64,000 nt of DNA from Planctomycetota bacterium (GCA_003388505.1 QQVO01000036.1:154161-218160), one strand, 5' to 3'. Positions 26,724-36,236 are shown, counted from the stretch's first letter. Numbers and translations: made by a program. The notes: a model not told the origin generated them from the sequence alone.

Positions 26724-27701
26724 ATGTCTGCGAGTCACCTATTGACGCTGGCGGCGGACGGGCCGGCCGGCCTGTCCAGCAACAGTTGGCTGGGAATCGG
26801 AACCGTTTCCCTGTTCGCGCTGCTGCTGCTGTTCGATTATCTCACGAGAGCCGGCACGATTGCCCGAGCCACGACGAAGGAAGCGGTTCGCCAACCGGTG
26901 TTCCTCTTGCTTTCGGTGCTGGCGATTCTGCTCATCGGCGCCAATTTCTACGTTCCGTTCTTCTCCCTCGGAGAAGACACCAAGATGTTCATCGACTGCG
27001 GTCTGGCGACGATCCTGATCACGGCCCTGCTGTTGTCGGTCTGGACGGCCAGCATGAGCGTGGCGGACGAGATCGAAGGCAAGACCGCGATGACGCTCCT
27101 CTCAAAACCGATCACGCGCAGACAATTTGTGTTCGGCAAATACGTTGGAATCGCTCAGGCGGCCCTCTTGTTGATTATTGTTGCGGGGGCGGTCTTCGTC
27201 GTCCTGACCTACTTCAAATTCGGATACGACCGGAAAGAGTCGGGACAGACTCCACCGGACATGTACGTGACGACCGAACTCTGGGGCCGCGAAGTGCCGA
27301 TGCCCGAAGCCGAGCGGCTGAGCGTGGCCTCCAAAATCCTCCCCGCACTAACGCTCATCTTCATGGAAGTCGCCGTGATGACGGCCGTCAGCGTGGCCAT
27401 CTCGACGCGACTCCCCATGTTGGTGAACATCGTCGTCTGCTTCACGATCTTTGTCATCGCGCATCTGACACCGGTGCTGGTGGAGTCGACCTTCGCCGGG
27501 CTTCCGCCGGTCCAACTGCTCGCGCAGCTACTTGCGACAGTGCTGCCGAATCTGGAAAGTTTCAACATGTCGGCGGCGGTGGCGACGGGGGTCGACATCC
27601 CGCTCGATTACATCGGTTTGTCGGCGGCGTACTCCGTGGTGTACATCGCGGCTGCCGTGCTGCTGGCATTCATCCTGTTCGAGGACCGGGATCTGGCGTA
27701 A
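26724..27701 (+). CDS. ABC-2 type transporter permease
   Basis: 325 residues with about six membrane helices (FALLLLFDYLTRAG, FLLLSVLAILLIGANFYVPF, ALLLIIVAGAVFVVLTYF and others). The cytosolic segment SVADEIEGKTAMTLLSKPITRRQFVFGKYVG is the hallmark of ABC-2 (NosY-like) permeases. No matching ATPase gene is adjacent; the next gene encodes a separate exporter with a degenerate ATPase. It may pair with an ATPase elsewhere. Substrate unknown. Confidence 0.87.
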   Translation: MSASHLLTLAADGPAGLSSNSWLGIGTVSLFALLLLFDYLTRAGTIARATTKEAVRQPVFLLLSVLAILLIGANFYVPFFSLGEDTKMFIDCGLATILITALLLSVWTASMSVADEIEGKTAMTLLSKPITRRQFVFGKYVGIAQAALLLIIVAGAVFVVLTYFKFGYDRKESGQTPPDMYVTTELWGREVPMPEAERLSVASKILPALTLIFMEVAVMTAVSVAISTRLPMLVNIVVCFTIFVIAHLTPVLVESTFAGLPPVQLLAQLLATVLPNLESFNMSAAVATGVDIPLDYIGLSAAYSVVYIAAAVLLAFILFEDRDLA

Positions 27702-27833
27702 TCCCGATCGAACGGCAAAGGAGGCGCGAAGAGTCGCCATCAGGGCCGCGGCGACGAAATCCCAGGGAGGACGACGACAGCGACAACCACGCAGGTGAGT
27801 CATCCTTACAGACGTCTTCCTTCAGGCCGTACG

Positions 27834-29939
27834 ATGAGCGTGCTTCGACGATTGCTTCCGCGGCGGACCTGGCTGCGAGGCCGCGGCTTGGGGATTGTGC
27901 TGTGGTCGTTGGCCACGGCGCTCTTGACCGGCTGCCTCATTATCGGCGGCGCGGTTTTCGTCGACCTCCTCTCCAGCGGGGGAAGCGTCGTTACGACGCG
28001 TGCCGAACTCCGCCGCATTCAGGACGATTTCGATGCTCTGACAATCGCCGGCGCGCCGGTCGCCGGCGCGGTGCTGCCGGCCTCCCCAATCGATCCGTCA
28101 CCAGACGTCGACGAGGAACAAGACGCGGCAGGTGACGCGGCGGAACCGGACCCCGACGCAGCCCCCGAGAATTCCACGCAAACCGCCACCGCCCGCCAGA
28201 CGGAACTGCAACACGAGACCTACTACCTGAGCGACCAGGGATTGATCTCCACGCTTGTGAGGTATTCCGATTGGTTTCTGTACTGGCCGCTGGGCGCAGC
28301 GTGCGGTCGGTTTCCGCTGCTCTCCGACACGCGCTTCGCCGCGCTGGCCGTGCTTGCAACACTCATCGTCCTCTGGCTCGCGCGATCCGTCCTGCAGTCC
28401 CGGATTCGGCGGAGCGCTGTGCGAATCGGGTTGGCGACGTCGGACGGAGTTCGCCAATCCCTGCACCGGCAGGCGCTGCGGCTCACCCCCGGCGACCTGG
28501 ACGGCAAGGGAACCCGCCGCGCGGTGGAACTGTTCACCGACACGGTCGCCCGCCTCGACGAGGCGATCGTCTTGCTGGCGTCGCGCTGGCCGATCGAACT
28601 GTTGACGACGGTCGTGCTCCTCGCCGTCGCGGTCGCCGTCGACCTGCGGCTCACTCTGCAATGTGCAATTCCGGTGCTGACGGCGTGGTGGATGGTCTCG
28701 CACGAACAGAAGCACCGGCGGCAACTCGGACGGCTGAGGGCGGCCCGCGGCGACTCCGATTTGAGACGGCTTTCCGAAGGCCTGCGCAAGAGCCGGATTG
28801 TGCGCGGATACGGGATGGAAGAGTTCGAGCGTCGCCGGTTTAGTCAGTATCTCGATCATTATGGGCGCGAGTTGACGAATTCTCGCTTCGGCGACTGGTG
28901 GTCAGTGTGGGCGGCCCGCGCCTGTCTTATCCTCTGCGTGTCGCTGGTCGTGTTCTTCGTTTCGTCCCGCGTCATGAGCGCCGTGCAGCCGCTGCCGTTC
29001 TCGCTGGCTGTTCTGTTGATCGCGGTGTTCGGACGGATGACTCTCGGCGCGATGCGTCTCGCGCCGCTCGGAGAGGCGCGGCAGACGCTGCTCGTCGAGG
29101 GCGAAAAGGTGTATCGCTATCTCGACGAGATTCCGGAAGTGGGGCAGGCGGTCGGGGCCAAATTCCTCGATCCGGTCTCTAAGTCGATCATTTTCGAATC
29201 GGTCGGGTACAAGCTGAATGGAAAGCCGTTGTTGAAAGACCTCGACCTCCGCCTCCCCGCCGGCGAAAGCGCTGCGGTGGTCTCGCTTGACCCGACCGTG
29301 TGCCGCGCGGTCGGGTATCTCCTGCCACGGTTCATCGAACCCCAATCGGGCCGCATCCTGTTTGACAGCGAGGACACCGCCTGGGCGACCCTCGAATCGC
29401 TTCGCGCCGAGACGGTCTACGTGGGAGGAGACGACCCCTTCTTTACCGGCACGGTCCTCGAAAACCTCACCTGCGGAGACAACCGCTTTTCGACGGCGGA
29501 GGCGACCGACGCGGCCAAGGCGGCGCACGCTCATAATTTCGTGGTCAAACTTCCACAGGGCTATGAGACCGTCATCGGCGAGCATGGAGAGCAATTGGAT
29601 GCGGGACAGGCGTTTCGACTCAGTCTCGCCCGGGCCATCCTGCGAAATCCGGCCGTTCTCATCATTGAAGAGCCGGCCGAGTCACTGGACGACGACACCA
29701 AGACAATGTTGGACGACACCTACAACCGGCTCGTCAAGCAGCGGACCGTCCTGTTCCTGCCGCGCCGCCTCTCCACCGTGCGGAGATGCCGGCAGGTCAT
29801 ACTGATTCATGAAGGACGAGCCGCCGCAGTCGGAACCCATGAGTCGCTCGTCACGCAGTCCGAACTGTATCGTCACTGGGAATACGTGACGTTCAGCGCC
29901 CTCTCCTCGAAGAGCGCCGATCGTCAACGCTCGTCCTGA
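27834..29939 (+). CDS. ABC exporter-like protein with degenerate ATP-binding domain
   Basis: 701 residues. An N-terminal helix, an acidic periplasmic insert (about residues 75-125) and an ABC-exporter membrane domain precede a nucleotide-binding domain from about residue 440. The NBD lacks key residues: the Walker A position reads VVSLDPTVCRAVGYLL with no GxxGxGK; the signature is LDAGQ instead of LSGGQ; the switch His is replaced in LPRRLSTVRRC (normally a His before RLST). Walker B is kept (VLIIEEPAESL). It therefore probably cannot hydrolyse ATP by itself. I prefer the ATG at 27834; a GTG at 27795 is in frame. Confidence 0.82.
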   Translation: MSVLRRLLPRRTWLRGRGLGIVLWSLATALLTGCLIIGGAVFVDLLSSGGSVVTTRAELRRIQDDFDALTIAGAPVAGAVLPASPIDPSPDVDEEQDAAGDAAEPDPDAAPENSTQTATARQTELQHETYYLSDQGLISTLVRYSDWFLYWPLGAACGRFPLLSDTRFAALAVLATLIVLWLARSVLQSRIRRSAVRIGLATSDGVRQSLHRQALRLTPGDLDGKGTRRAVELFTDTVARLDEAIVLLASRWPIELLTTVVLLAVAVAVDLRLTLQCAIPVLTAWWMVSHEQKHRRQLGRLRAARGDSDLRRLSEGLRKSRIVRGYGMEEFERRRFSQYLDHYGRELTNSRFGDWWSVWAARACLILCVSLVVFFVSSRVMSAVQPLPFSLAVLLIAVFGRMTLGAMRLAPLGEARQTLLVEGEKVYRYLDEIPEVGQAVGAKFLDPVSKSIIFESVGYKLNGKPLLKDLDLRLPAGESAAVVSLDPTVCRAVGYLLPRFIEPQSGRILFDSEDTAWATLESLRAETVYVGGDDPFFTGTVLENLTCGDNRFSTAEATDAAKAAHAHNFVVKLPQGYETVIGEHGEQLDAGQAFRLSLARAILRNPAVLIIEEPAESLDDDTKTMLDDTYNRLVKQRTVLFLPRRLSTVRRCRQVILIHEGRAAAVGTHESLVTQSELYRHWEYVTFSALSSKSADRQRSS

Positions 29940-30550
29940 TCGGTTTCAGATTCCGGATCATTCAGCAACTGCTGCAGCACTTCGCTCGCCGCTGCTTGCA
30001 GCGCCGCGAGTTCGCTGTTCTCGCCGGCGGCCGCATCGATCATCTCCGCATGATACTGCAGGATCCGTTCGCGCGGCGCGTTGAACCGGTCCCATACCGG
30101 TTCGCCGGCCGCCAGGTCGAACGCTATCGACTGCAGGTTGTGCAGTTTGTCGGCCAGCACAACCGCTCGCGCAGGCGGCGAAGCGCCGGCGATGTCCCGC
30201 ACGTGGTCCCGCTTGCGGTCGACCCAGGGACGCTTGTTGCCCTGTTCGTCCAGCTTCCGTTCGGAGGCGGCGCAGACGATGTCGACGACTTCCGCCGGAA
30301 ACTCCCGCCGCAACACCTGCTCGGTGAGTTCGGTGTCTTCGAGGACGTCGTGCAAGACCGCGGCCGCCAGAGTTGCTTCGTCGGTCACTCCGGCCCGCGC
30401 CAGCAGCAGGGCCACGGCCGCCGGATGGGCGAAGTACGGGATGTCGGTCTGCTTGCGATGTTGCGAACGATGAGCGATCGCAGCGGTGCGCAATGCCCGC
30501 TCGAGAATCGGAGCTTGGGCAGGCAGGGAAGTCGGCGGGGCAACTGTCAT
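29924..30550 (-). CDS. HD-domain hydrolase, small alarmone hydrolase (MESH1)-like
   Basis: 208 residues. The HD-superfamily metal ligands are evident: AHRSQHRKQTDIPYFAHPAA (first His), AAVLHDVLEDTEL (HD then ED), and VLADKLHNLQS (distal Asp/Lys), all arranged as in the hydrolase half of RelA/SpoT and in MESH1. The predicted activity is Mn-dependent removal of pyrophosphate from (p)ppGpp or related nucleotides. There is no synthetase domain. Its 3' end overlaps the convergent ABC gene by 16 bp. Confidence 0.85.
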   Translation of the reverse strand: MTVAPPTSLPAQAPILERALRTAAIAHRSQHRKQTDIPYFAHPAAVALLLARAGVTDEATLAAAVLHDVLEDTELTEQVLRREFPAEVVDIVCAASERKLDEQGNKRPWVDRKRDHVRDIAGASPPARAVVLADKLHNLQSIAFDLAAGEPVWDRFNAPRERILQYHAEMIDAAAGENSELAALQAAASEVLQQLLNDPESETDQDER

Positions 30551-30615
30551 ACAGGATTCGACGGTCCCGATGCTTCACACACTCGAACCAGCGTCCCGCA
30601 GCCGAACGACCGCGA

Positions 30616-31578
30616 TCAGCGGCCGTTGTCTTGAGGTCCGCCGGCCGCTTGCTGCAGGACGCGAAGCTCCTTTGGAAGCGGAAACGTGACATGCTCTTCG
30701 CGGGTTGTGATCTCATCCAGCGTCGCATCAAAGTGCTCGCGGAGATAGTCGACGACGTCCTGCACAACCACTTCCGGCGCGCTGGCCCCGGCGGTAATCA
30801 GCACCGTCTCGACATCGTCAAACCAGTCCGCATTCAACTCGTGGCGGCCGTCGATCAGGTGGCTTCGCTTGCCGTGCGTCTCGCCGATCTCCATCAACCT
30901 GCGGCTGTTGGAACTGTTCTGACTGCCCAGCACGAGCACCAGATCGGCCTGCTCAACCAGCGAATGCACCGCATGCTGCCGGTTGGTCGTCGCGTAGCAG
31001 ATGTCTTCTTTGGGCGGATGCTCGATGTGCGGGAACTTCTCCTCCAGGCGACGGATGACGGCCCCCGCTTCCTCCACGCTCAACGTGGTTTGAGTCAGGT
31101 AGGCGATCTTCGCATCCGGAGCGAACTCGAGGCCGTCGACGTCGTCGGGCGATTCGACCAGGGTGATGCTCTCCGGCGCTTCTCCCATCGTGCCGATCAC
31201 CTCGTCGTGGCCGTCATGCCCGATCAGGACGATGTGGTAGCCATCCCGCGCGTAGCGGACGGCCTCGATGTGCACCTTCGTCACCAGCGGGCAGGTGGCG
31301 TCGATCGTCTGCAACTCGCGCCGTCGCGCATGCTCCCGGACGGCGGGCGACACTCCGTGAGCGCTGTACAGCAGAATGGATCCCCTTGGCACCTCGTCCA
31401 GATCCTCGACAAACGTAACCCCCTGCTGCGTGAAGCGGTCCACGACATACCGGTTGTGGACGATCTCGTGATACACGTAGATGTCCGAACCGAACTTCTG
31501 GACGCACTCATCGAGGCATTCGATCGCCATGTTGACGCCCGCACAGAACCCCCGCGGATTGGCCAGAAGAATACGCAT
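30616..31578 (-). CDS. ispH: 4-hydroxy-3-methylbut-2-enyl diphosphate reductase
   Basis: 320 residues, normal length. The three Fe-S cysteines are in NPRGFCAGVNMAIE, IDATCPLVTK and EDICYATTNRQ. The HEIVHN and YSAHGV segments, and the substrate motif GSQNSSNSRRL, are conserved. IspH makes IPP and DMAPP from HMBPP as the last step of the MEP pathway, using a 4Fe-4S cluster. ispF lies 5 kb away in this window, in the opposite orientation, so they are not one operon. Confidence 0.96.
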   Translation of the reverse strand: MRILLANPRGFCAGVNMAIECLDECVQKFGSDIYVYHEIVHNRYVVDRFTQQGVTFVEDLDEVPRGSILLYSAHGVSPAVREHARRRELQTIDATCPLVTKVHIEAVRYARDGYHIVLIGHDGHDEVIGTMGEAPESITLVESPDDVDGLEFAPDAKIAYLTQTTLSVEEAGAVIRRLEEKFPHIEHPPKEDICYATTNRQHAVHSLVEQADLVLVLGSQNSSNSRRLMEIGETHGKRSHLIDGRHELNADWFDDVETVLITAGASAPEVVVQDVVDYLREHFDATLDEITTREEHVTFPLPKELRVLQQAAGGPQDNGR

Positions 31579-31989
31579 CAGTTTTCGTCTGCAACAGATT
31601 CAGGATTGGAAGTCGAAGTCAACAAGAACGGGTGGTTCGCCGGTTCATATTCTTCAGGTGGATTGGTTCTCAGGGATGCAAGAATCCCGCATCGCTTCAG
31701 GCGGACTTGCGGTCCAGCCAACCCGAAAACAAACCCCTGTCAGGGCACATCGCAATTGTAGGCGAGTCGAGACCCGGCAGCGACACTGATTCGAAGGCGA
31801 ACCCTCCTTCCTCGTCAACGGCTCACGCAAGCGCAATTCCCGGCCGGGCGAACTCGCACGAAGAGCGACTCCGCCGGTGCTTCTCAATCCTCGCGGGATG
31901 AATTATCGTGTCTCCCTGTCGGCCGTTAGCGCAACGGAATCGTGGCGGAGCGCGTGCCATCGTCCCCGCCGAACCCAGGAGCCTGCAAT
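31579..31989. other. Divergent intergenic region between ispH and frr
   Basis: 411 bp containing repeat family B copy 1 (31665-31758). The rest has no recognisable feature besides the AGGAG ribosome-binding site of frr (31977-31981). Confidence 0.5.
31665..31758 (+). repeat. Dispersed repeat family B, copy 1
   Basis: Core order: GGTTCTCAGGGATGCAAGAA, AATCCCGCA, GCGGTCCAGCCAACCCGAAA, CCCTGTCAGGGCA, then GCAATTG. The same order recurs at 46538-46641 (minus) and 60321-60437 (plus). It ends in a CCCTGTCAGGG palindrome. Confidence 0.75.
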
Positions 31990-32550
31990 ATGGACCAGGA
32001 CGAGATACTTCTCGATGCGGAAGACCGCATGGAGAAAGCGGTCAAGATTTTTCACGACCAGTTGCAGGGCCTCCGCACCGGGCGGGCGACGCCCGGTCTG
32101 GTCGACTCCATCCGGGTGGACTACTACGGATCCCCGACGCCGCTCAAGCAACTGGCGACGATCAGCATCCCGGAGCCGCAACAGATCGTGATTCGCCCGT
32201 TTGACGCGTCCGCCGTCAGTGAAATTGTCAAGGCGATCCAGTCGAGCGACGCCGGCATGGCGCCCAACTCCGACGGACGATTGATCCGGCTGAACGTCCC
32301 TCCCCTCTCCGGCGAACGCCGCCGCGAACTCGTCACCCGCGTGAACAAGTTCGCCGAAGAGGCTCGCGTCGCCATTCGCAACATCCGCCGCGACGCCAAC
32401 AAACACGCCGACCAGGCCGAAAAAGACAAGACGATGTCCGAGGATGAACGGGACGCGACGAAGACCAGCATCCAGGACCTGACCAAAAACTACGAAGGGA
32501 AGGTCAACGAGCAGGCCAGCGCCAAGGAGCAGGAAATCCTCGACGAATAG
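31990..32550 (+). CDS. frr: Ribosome recycling factor
   Basis: 186 residues, the standard length. It contains LRTGRATPGLVDSIRVDYYG and LNVPPLSGERRRELV, both characteristic of Frr, which dissociates the post-termination ribosome with EF-G. The ATG at 31990 is 8 bp after AGGAG. In many bacteria frr follows pyrH; here it stands alone between a spacer and the repeat. Its stop codon TAG (32548-32550) falls on the first bases of repeat family C. Confidence 0.96.
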   Translation: MDQDEILLDAEDRMEKAVKIFHDQLQGLRTGRATPGLVDSIRVDYYGSPTPLKQLATISIPEPQQIVIRPFDASAVSEIVKAIQSSDAGMAPNSDGRLIRLNVPPLSGERRRELVTRVNKFAEEARVAIRNIRRDANKHADQAEKDKTMSEDERDATKTSIQDLTKNYEGKVNEQASAKEQEILDE

Positions 32551-32650
32551 AGCGCTCTGCAAATCAGTGTTGGCGCTCTGTCTCGCGGATTTTCGTCCTC
32601 GACAGTCCAAACACCGCTCGACGCGGACACATGGTCGAGCTATTTGCTCT
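32549..32650 (+). repeat. Dispersed repeat family C, copy 1
   Basis: 102-bp element beginning TAGAGCGCTCTGCAAATCAG, with the middle CTGTCTCGCGGATT and CGACGCGGACACATGG, and ending GAGCTATTTGCTCT. Copies at 36237-36339 and 52918-53019 are of almost equal length and in opposite orientation. The first bases supply the frr stop codon. Confidence 0.82.
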
Positions 32651-33027
32651 GGCCGGCATTGCTCGGCGGGCACAATCTTTGGGGTGCGGTGCGCGACAGC
32701 CCGCGCATCCGGAACATTCGGCGCGATCGGCGCGAAGCACACGCGCCGGTTGATCGCTCGGAACGGGAAATCGTTCTCTCGGTTAGAAGCGGCCGCAAGG
32801 TTGTGCCGCGCAGTTCGAATCGGCCGTTTCGTCCGGTCTGGTTCGACCGCACCGTCCGATTCTCTGATTGGTACGCATTCCGCACAGGTCAGCGAACCCG
32901 GGTTTTGCGCCCAACGTATGGGTCAGCGGAGTGAAACCATGTGTCACTCCTGGAGCGGGAGTATCGGACGTCTGTCGCCGGATCCCTTCGCGCAGACGGT
33001 TTCTGGATCTCAATGAGGAACGGTCCC
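32651..33027. other. Intergenic stretch
   Basis: About 375 bp between repeat family C and the lipoprotein gene. Open frames are short and on several frames; none is protein-like. A GAGGAA site near 33015-33020 is the ribosome-binding site for the lipoprotein. Confidence 0.45.
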
Positions 33028-33678
33028 ATGCATTTCCGGCTCACCTGCGCCTCGCTTGGCCTGTGTCTCGGGGGACTGCTGCTGCCCGGCTGCCGCTCGG
33101 ACCAGAACGGCTACGGTTACCGGCCCTCTGTGCCGCTGGCGAGCGTCTTTTCGCGACGGGAACCGAACCCGGCGTCGCCCACTGAGCCGACTCGCGCGCC
33201 GGGAGTCACGCCGAACGACTACTATCCTACGGCGGATGAAGTGGAACGGCCCACGATCGACCTGAGCAATCCTCCGCCTCCCGCCCCTCCCAGCGCAGCG
33301 CCACTCGAACTGATTCCGGACGAAAACGACGAAAACCTCGAGCCGACCGACCCGTTTCCGCTGCCCACCAGCAGTTCGCGGCGGCGTTCCGGACTACGCG
33401 GCCTGATCGACACCTGGCGCAACGACCGGTCGGACGAACGGGAGAACTCCGGGATTCCGCTCGATCAGCCGGTGGCGGACGCCGGTGAGACGGTCGAAAC
33501 GCCGAGCAGCCTGACGGCTCGTGTTGTCAGTTACGAAGTCCGGCCGCTGGTCGTCCTTGGGATGCCGGAGTTCGACGACGAACCGGCTGTGCATGTCGAC
33601 CCGGATGACCAGCCAGCCCCCTTCCCGCCGTTGTCCCTCACCGGTTTCGGACACTCGGTCAAGACTTCGGACCGGTAG
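33028..33678 (+). CDS. Putative lipoprotein, proline-rich
   Basis: 216 residues from the ATG at 33028, chosen because GAGGAA lies 9 bp upstream and the residues form a lipoprotein signal (LCLGGLLLPGC). The mature part is rich in Pro, Asp and Glu (SNPPPPAPPSAAPL, ENLEPTDPFPLP) and likely unfolded. No family is recognised. Another in-frame ATG at 33013 would add five residues. It is convergent with the MFS gene, 43 bp away. Confidence 0.65.
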   Translation: MHFRLTCASLGLCLGGLLLPGCRSDQNGYGYRPSVPLASVFSRREPNPASPTEPTRAPGVTPNDYYPTADEVERPTIDLSNPPPPAPPSAAPLELIPDENDENLEPTDPFPLPTSSSRRRSGLRGLIDTWRNDRSDERENSGIPLDQPVADAGETVETPSSLTARVVSYEVRPLVVLGMPEFDDEPAVHVDPDDQPAPFPPLSLTGFGHSVKTSDR

Positions 33679-33721
33679 CCGCGTCGGCGAACTGTGGGCC
33701 AGCAGCAGGGTCCGCTGCGGG

Positions 33722-34921
33722 TCAGGAAGGGGCGAGGTGTGGGAGCGTGAGACTCAACAGCCCCGCGGCGGCGCTCGTCGCGGCCAGTGGGAGGAAGGCG
33801 TCTCCCACATCGAGTTGATCGAGGTTCTTGCACAGCCAGACAACCGACCACGACGCGGCGCTCGCCAGTCCCCAACTGGCCCCCATCGTGATCGAGCTGG
33901 CGGCCCGGGCATGGTGCGGGAGCATCTGCTGCCCGTAACTGATGAAGACCGGCATCGCGACACCCAGCACGACTCCCGCAACTCCGACGGCCGCCATCAA
34001 CCAGCCGCCGTCCGTGCGGGGAATCGCAAGCAGGCAGGGCACGGCAAGCAGCGGAAAGAGCCACAGCACGGGCCGCTCCAGACGCGGGCCGATTCCGATC
34101 GCACACAGGATGCTCCCGCTCCCGATGCCCGCCATGAACACCGATTGCAGATTGCCGATCTGCTCCCGGTCGGACAGCCAGTAGGCCAGCACGAGCGGCG
34201 CGCCGACCGCCGGCGTAATCCGCAGCGCCCCGATCGCCAGCAGCAGCGCGGCCCGGCCCAGCGGCAGCGGCGGACGGTCCACGTCGCCGTATCCCCCCAC
34301 AGTCCCCGCCAGCGACGGCAGATGACGACGCTGGGTAAATAGCAACGTCAACAAGGCGACGCCCAGCAGCCCGCCGGCCGCAAGGGCCGGCAACCCGAAG
34401 CGGCTGGTCCAGCGCGACGAGTACAAGGGCCCGACCGATTGCCCCAGGTAACCGCACAGCGCAAAGATCGCCATGATGCGGCTGCGATGGCTCGGCGCGA
34501 TCGCGCCGGCCGTCGCGGCGCCTTCGGGATGAAAGGAGGCGATCCCCAGTCCTCCCAGGAGGACCAGGCCGGCCAGCCACCACTGTGAACCGGCCAGACC
34601 GATGCCCCCCAGACAGACAACGCCGGTCAACGCCCCGGCCCAGATCAGCCACTGCCGGTGACCCCGGTCGGCCCACCAGCCGAAGGCGACCTGCGTGACC
34701 GAGTTGGCGGCGTACCAGACGAACACCACCCACAGCAGTCCACCGTCCGCCATCGCGAAGCGACTCTCGAACGATTGCCACAGCGGATTGACCGTCCCGG
34801 AGAACAGGTCCACCAAAAAATGCGTCCCCGCCAGCACGGCGATCGCCACGACCGGGGACGCGAATCCAGGCTGCGACCCGCTCTGCGGTTCGTGCAGCCG
34901 GCCGACGGTGTCAGTCGTCAT
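33722..34921 (-). CDS. MFS transporter, fosmidomycin-resistance (Fsr)-like
   Basis: 399 residues with about 12 hydrophobic segments. The segment GLGIASFHPEGAATAG matches the Fsr-type FHPE motif, and the loop FGWWADRGHRQ matches the MFS loop 2-3 signature. Fsr-like pumps export small drugs; fosmidomycin inhibits the MEP pathway, two enzymes of which are in this window, though a functional link is speculative. Its start overlaps the end of the upstream FIST gene by 11 bp, so they form a two-gene operon. Confidence 0.75.
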   Translation of the reverse strand: MTTDTVGRLHEPQSGSQPGFASPVVAIAVLAGTHFLVDLFSGTVNPLWQSFESRFAMADGGLLWVVFVWYAANSVTQVAFGWWADRGHRQWLIWAGALTGVVCLGGIGLAGSQWWLAGLVLLGGLGIASFHPEGAATAGAIAPSHRSRIMAIFALCGYLGQSVGPLYSSRWTSRFGLPALAAGGLLGVALLTLLFTQRRHLPSLAGTVGGYGDVDRPPLPLGRAALLLAIGALRITPAVGAPLVLAYWLSDREQIGNLQSVFMAGIGSGSILCAIGIGPRLERPVLWLFPLLAVPCLLAIPRTDGGWLMAAVGVAGVVLGVAMPVFISYGQQMLPHHARAASSITMGASWGLASAASWSVVWLCKNLDQLDVGDAFLPLAATSAAAGLLSLTLPHLAPS

Positions 34922-36101
34922 GCTCGCTCCCGGCGGGTGACGAACCGAAAAGGGCGAGGCTGGCGGTGAATCCGTGCAGATGGTTGCTGCCCGAGATCGG
35001 ACCCAGTTCGCCCTGCGCGAAGAAGCCGGCGAGCGGAATCGGGCCGGCCAGATCCTGGATCACCCCGGCGTCGTGGTTGGTCTCGGCGAACATCCGCGTG
35101 CCGCGGCCGTTGCAACTGAAGAGGAGCGCCCCCTGCGGCCGCTCACCCGACTCCAGTTGCGTCGTAATCAGACTGCGGAGATCCTCGTCCGCCGCGTCGG
35201 CGTCACGGACGTGGAACTGCAACGTCTGCCCGGTGCGGACCACGTTGCCCAACGCCAGCGCGCCGGTTGCGCGGTCGCCTCCCAGCACGCCGGAGATCAG
35301 AAAGTCTCCCCGGCCGAACTCGGAGCGATGTTCGTCGATCGCCAGACCGACGTGCGGACCGCGCTGCAGCAGTCGCTGATCGCGTTCGCCGGCCGCGTCG
35401 AAAATTTCCTGCAGGCGGAGCATGGCCGGGACGCCGCCCAGTTCGTGCACGACGTTTTCGTCCGACTTCGTGATGACGAACGGAACGCCGACCGGGCGGC
35501 AGCCCTGGGACACGACCGAGCGGACGGAGACCCCCCGGCCGATCAGCACGCCGACGCCGCCCCGATTGACGACGCGTCCGTCGATGTAGAGGCGGTTCTC
35601 GCCCGGCGCGTTGCCGCTGCTCGCCATGCCGCCCATCAGGGGGACGCCGGGATGATCGTCGGCGATGCGGGCGATCAGCGACTTCGCCGCGCAGGTGTAA
35701 GGGTCACCGAGAAAAATCGCGGCGCCGACGGGGAAGCCGACTTCCGCGGCGAGCGGCATTCCACTGCAGAGCAGGCCGTCGGGAGTCCGCTCGAACTCGG
35801 CATGGCAGGCGGCGATTTCGACGCCCGGCATTACGGCCGTCCAGAGGCTGACGGCCGGCCGATCCTCCATTTCCTCGCCGCCGCCGATGACCGTTTCGCA
35901 GGTGCAGCCGATGAGATGCCGCGCCCCGAGCCGCTCGGCAATGAGCGCCGGGACTTCCTCGAACCCGGCGTGGTGCGCGGAGACGAAAACAACCGCCAGA
36001 TCAGGTGTGTCGCCGTCGAGTCCGTCCCGCACCACCGCGCAGGCCTGCTCCAGCGCCTTGCGCGAGTCGCCAATCGTGTTGCAGGCCGCCGAGTAGCGCA
36101 T
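34911..36101 (-). CDS. FIST domain protein
   Basis: 396 residues. FIST_N covers about residues 1-225 (LAVVFVSAHHAGFEEVP, HLIGCTCETVIGGGEE, GVPLMGGMASSG) and FIST_C about 230-375 (LLFSCNGRGTRMFAETNHD, PLAGFFAQGELGPISG). FIST domains are thought to sense small ligands such as amino acids and are often tied to signalling proteins. No GGDEF or kinase is fused here. First gene of an operon with the MFS pump (11-bp overlap). Confidence 0.9.
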   Translation of the reverse strand: MRYSAACNTIGDSRKALEQACAVVRDGLDGDTPDLAVVFVSAHHAGFEEVPALIAERLGARHLIGCTCETVIGGGEEMEDRPAVSLWTAVMPGVEIAACHAEFERTPDGLLCSGMPLAAEVGFPVGAAIFLGDPYTCAAKSLIARIADDHPGVPLMGGMASSGNAPGENRLYIDGRVVNRGGVGVLIGRGVSVRSVVSQGCRPVGVPFVITKSDENVVHELGGVPAMLRLQEIFDAAGERDQRLLQRGPHVGLAIDEHRSEFGRGDFLISGVLGGDRATGALALGNVVRTGQTLQFHVRDADAADEDLRSLITTQLESGERPQGALLFSCNGRGTRMFAETNHDAGVIQDLAGPIPLAGFFAQGELGPISGSNHLHGFTASLALFGSSPAGSEHDD

Positions 36102-36236
36102 GGACGAAGAGATATGAGGTCAAGCTGAGAGTACGGACGAACGATTCGATTGTAGCGAAGCCGCCCGATTGCTGCGCGGGCAGATGGCGGGGCGGGTGGC
36201 TCGTGGCTGGTTGTTTGCGGCCGGCGTGCGGGCTGC

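Noticed and set aside
32567..33016. Small ORFs on both strands between frr and the lipoprotein gene
   Set aside because: They run through repeat family C and spacer DNA, overlap each other in several frames and show no protein-like pattern.
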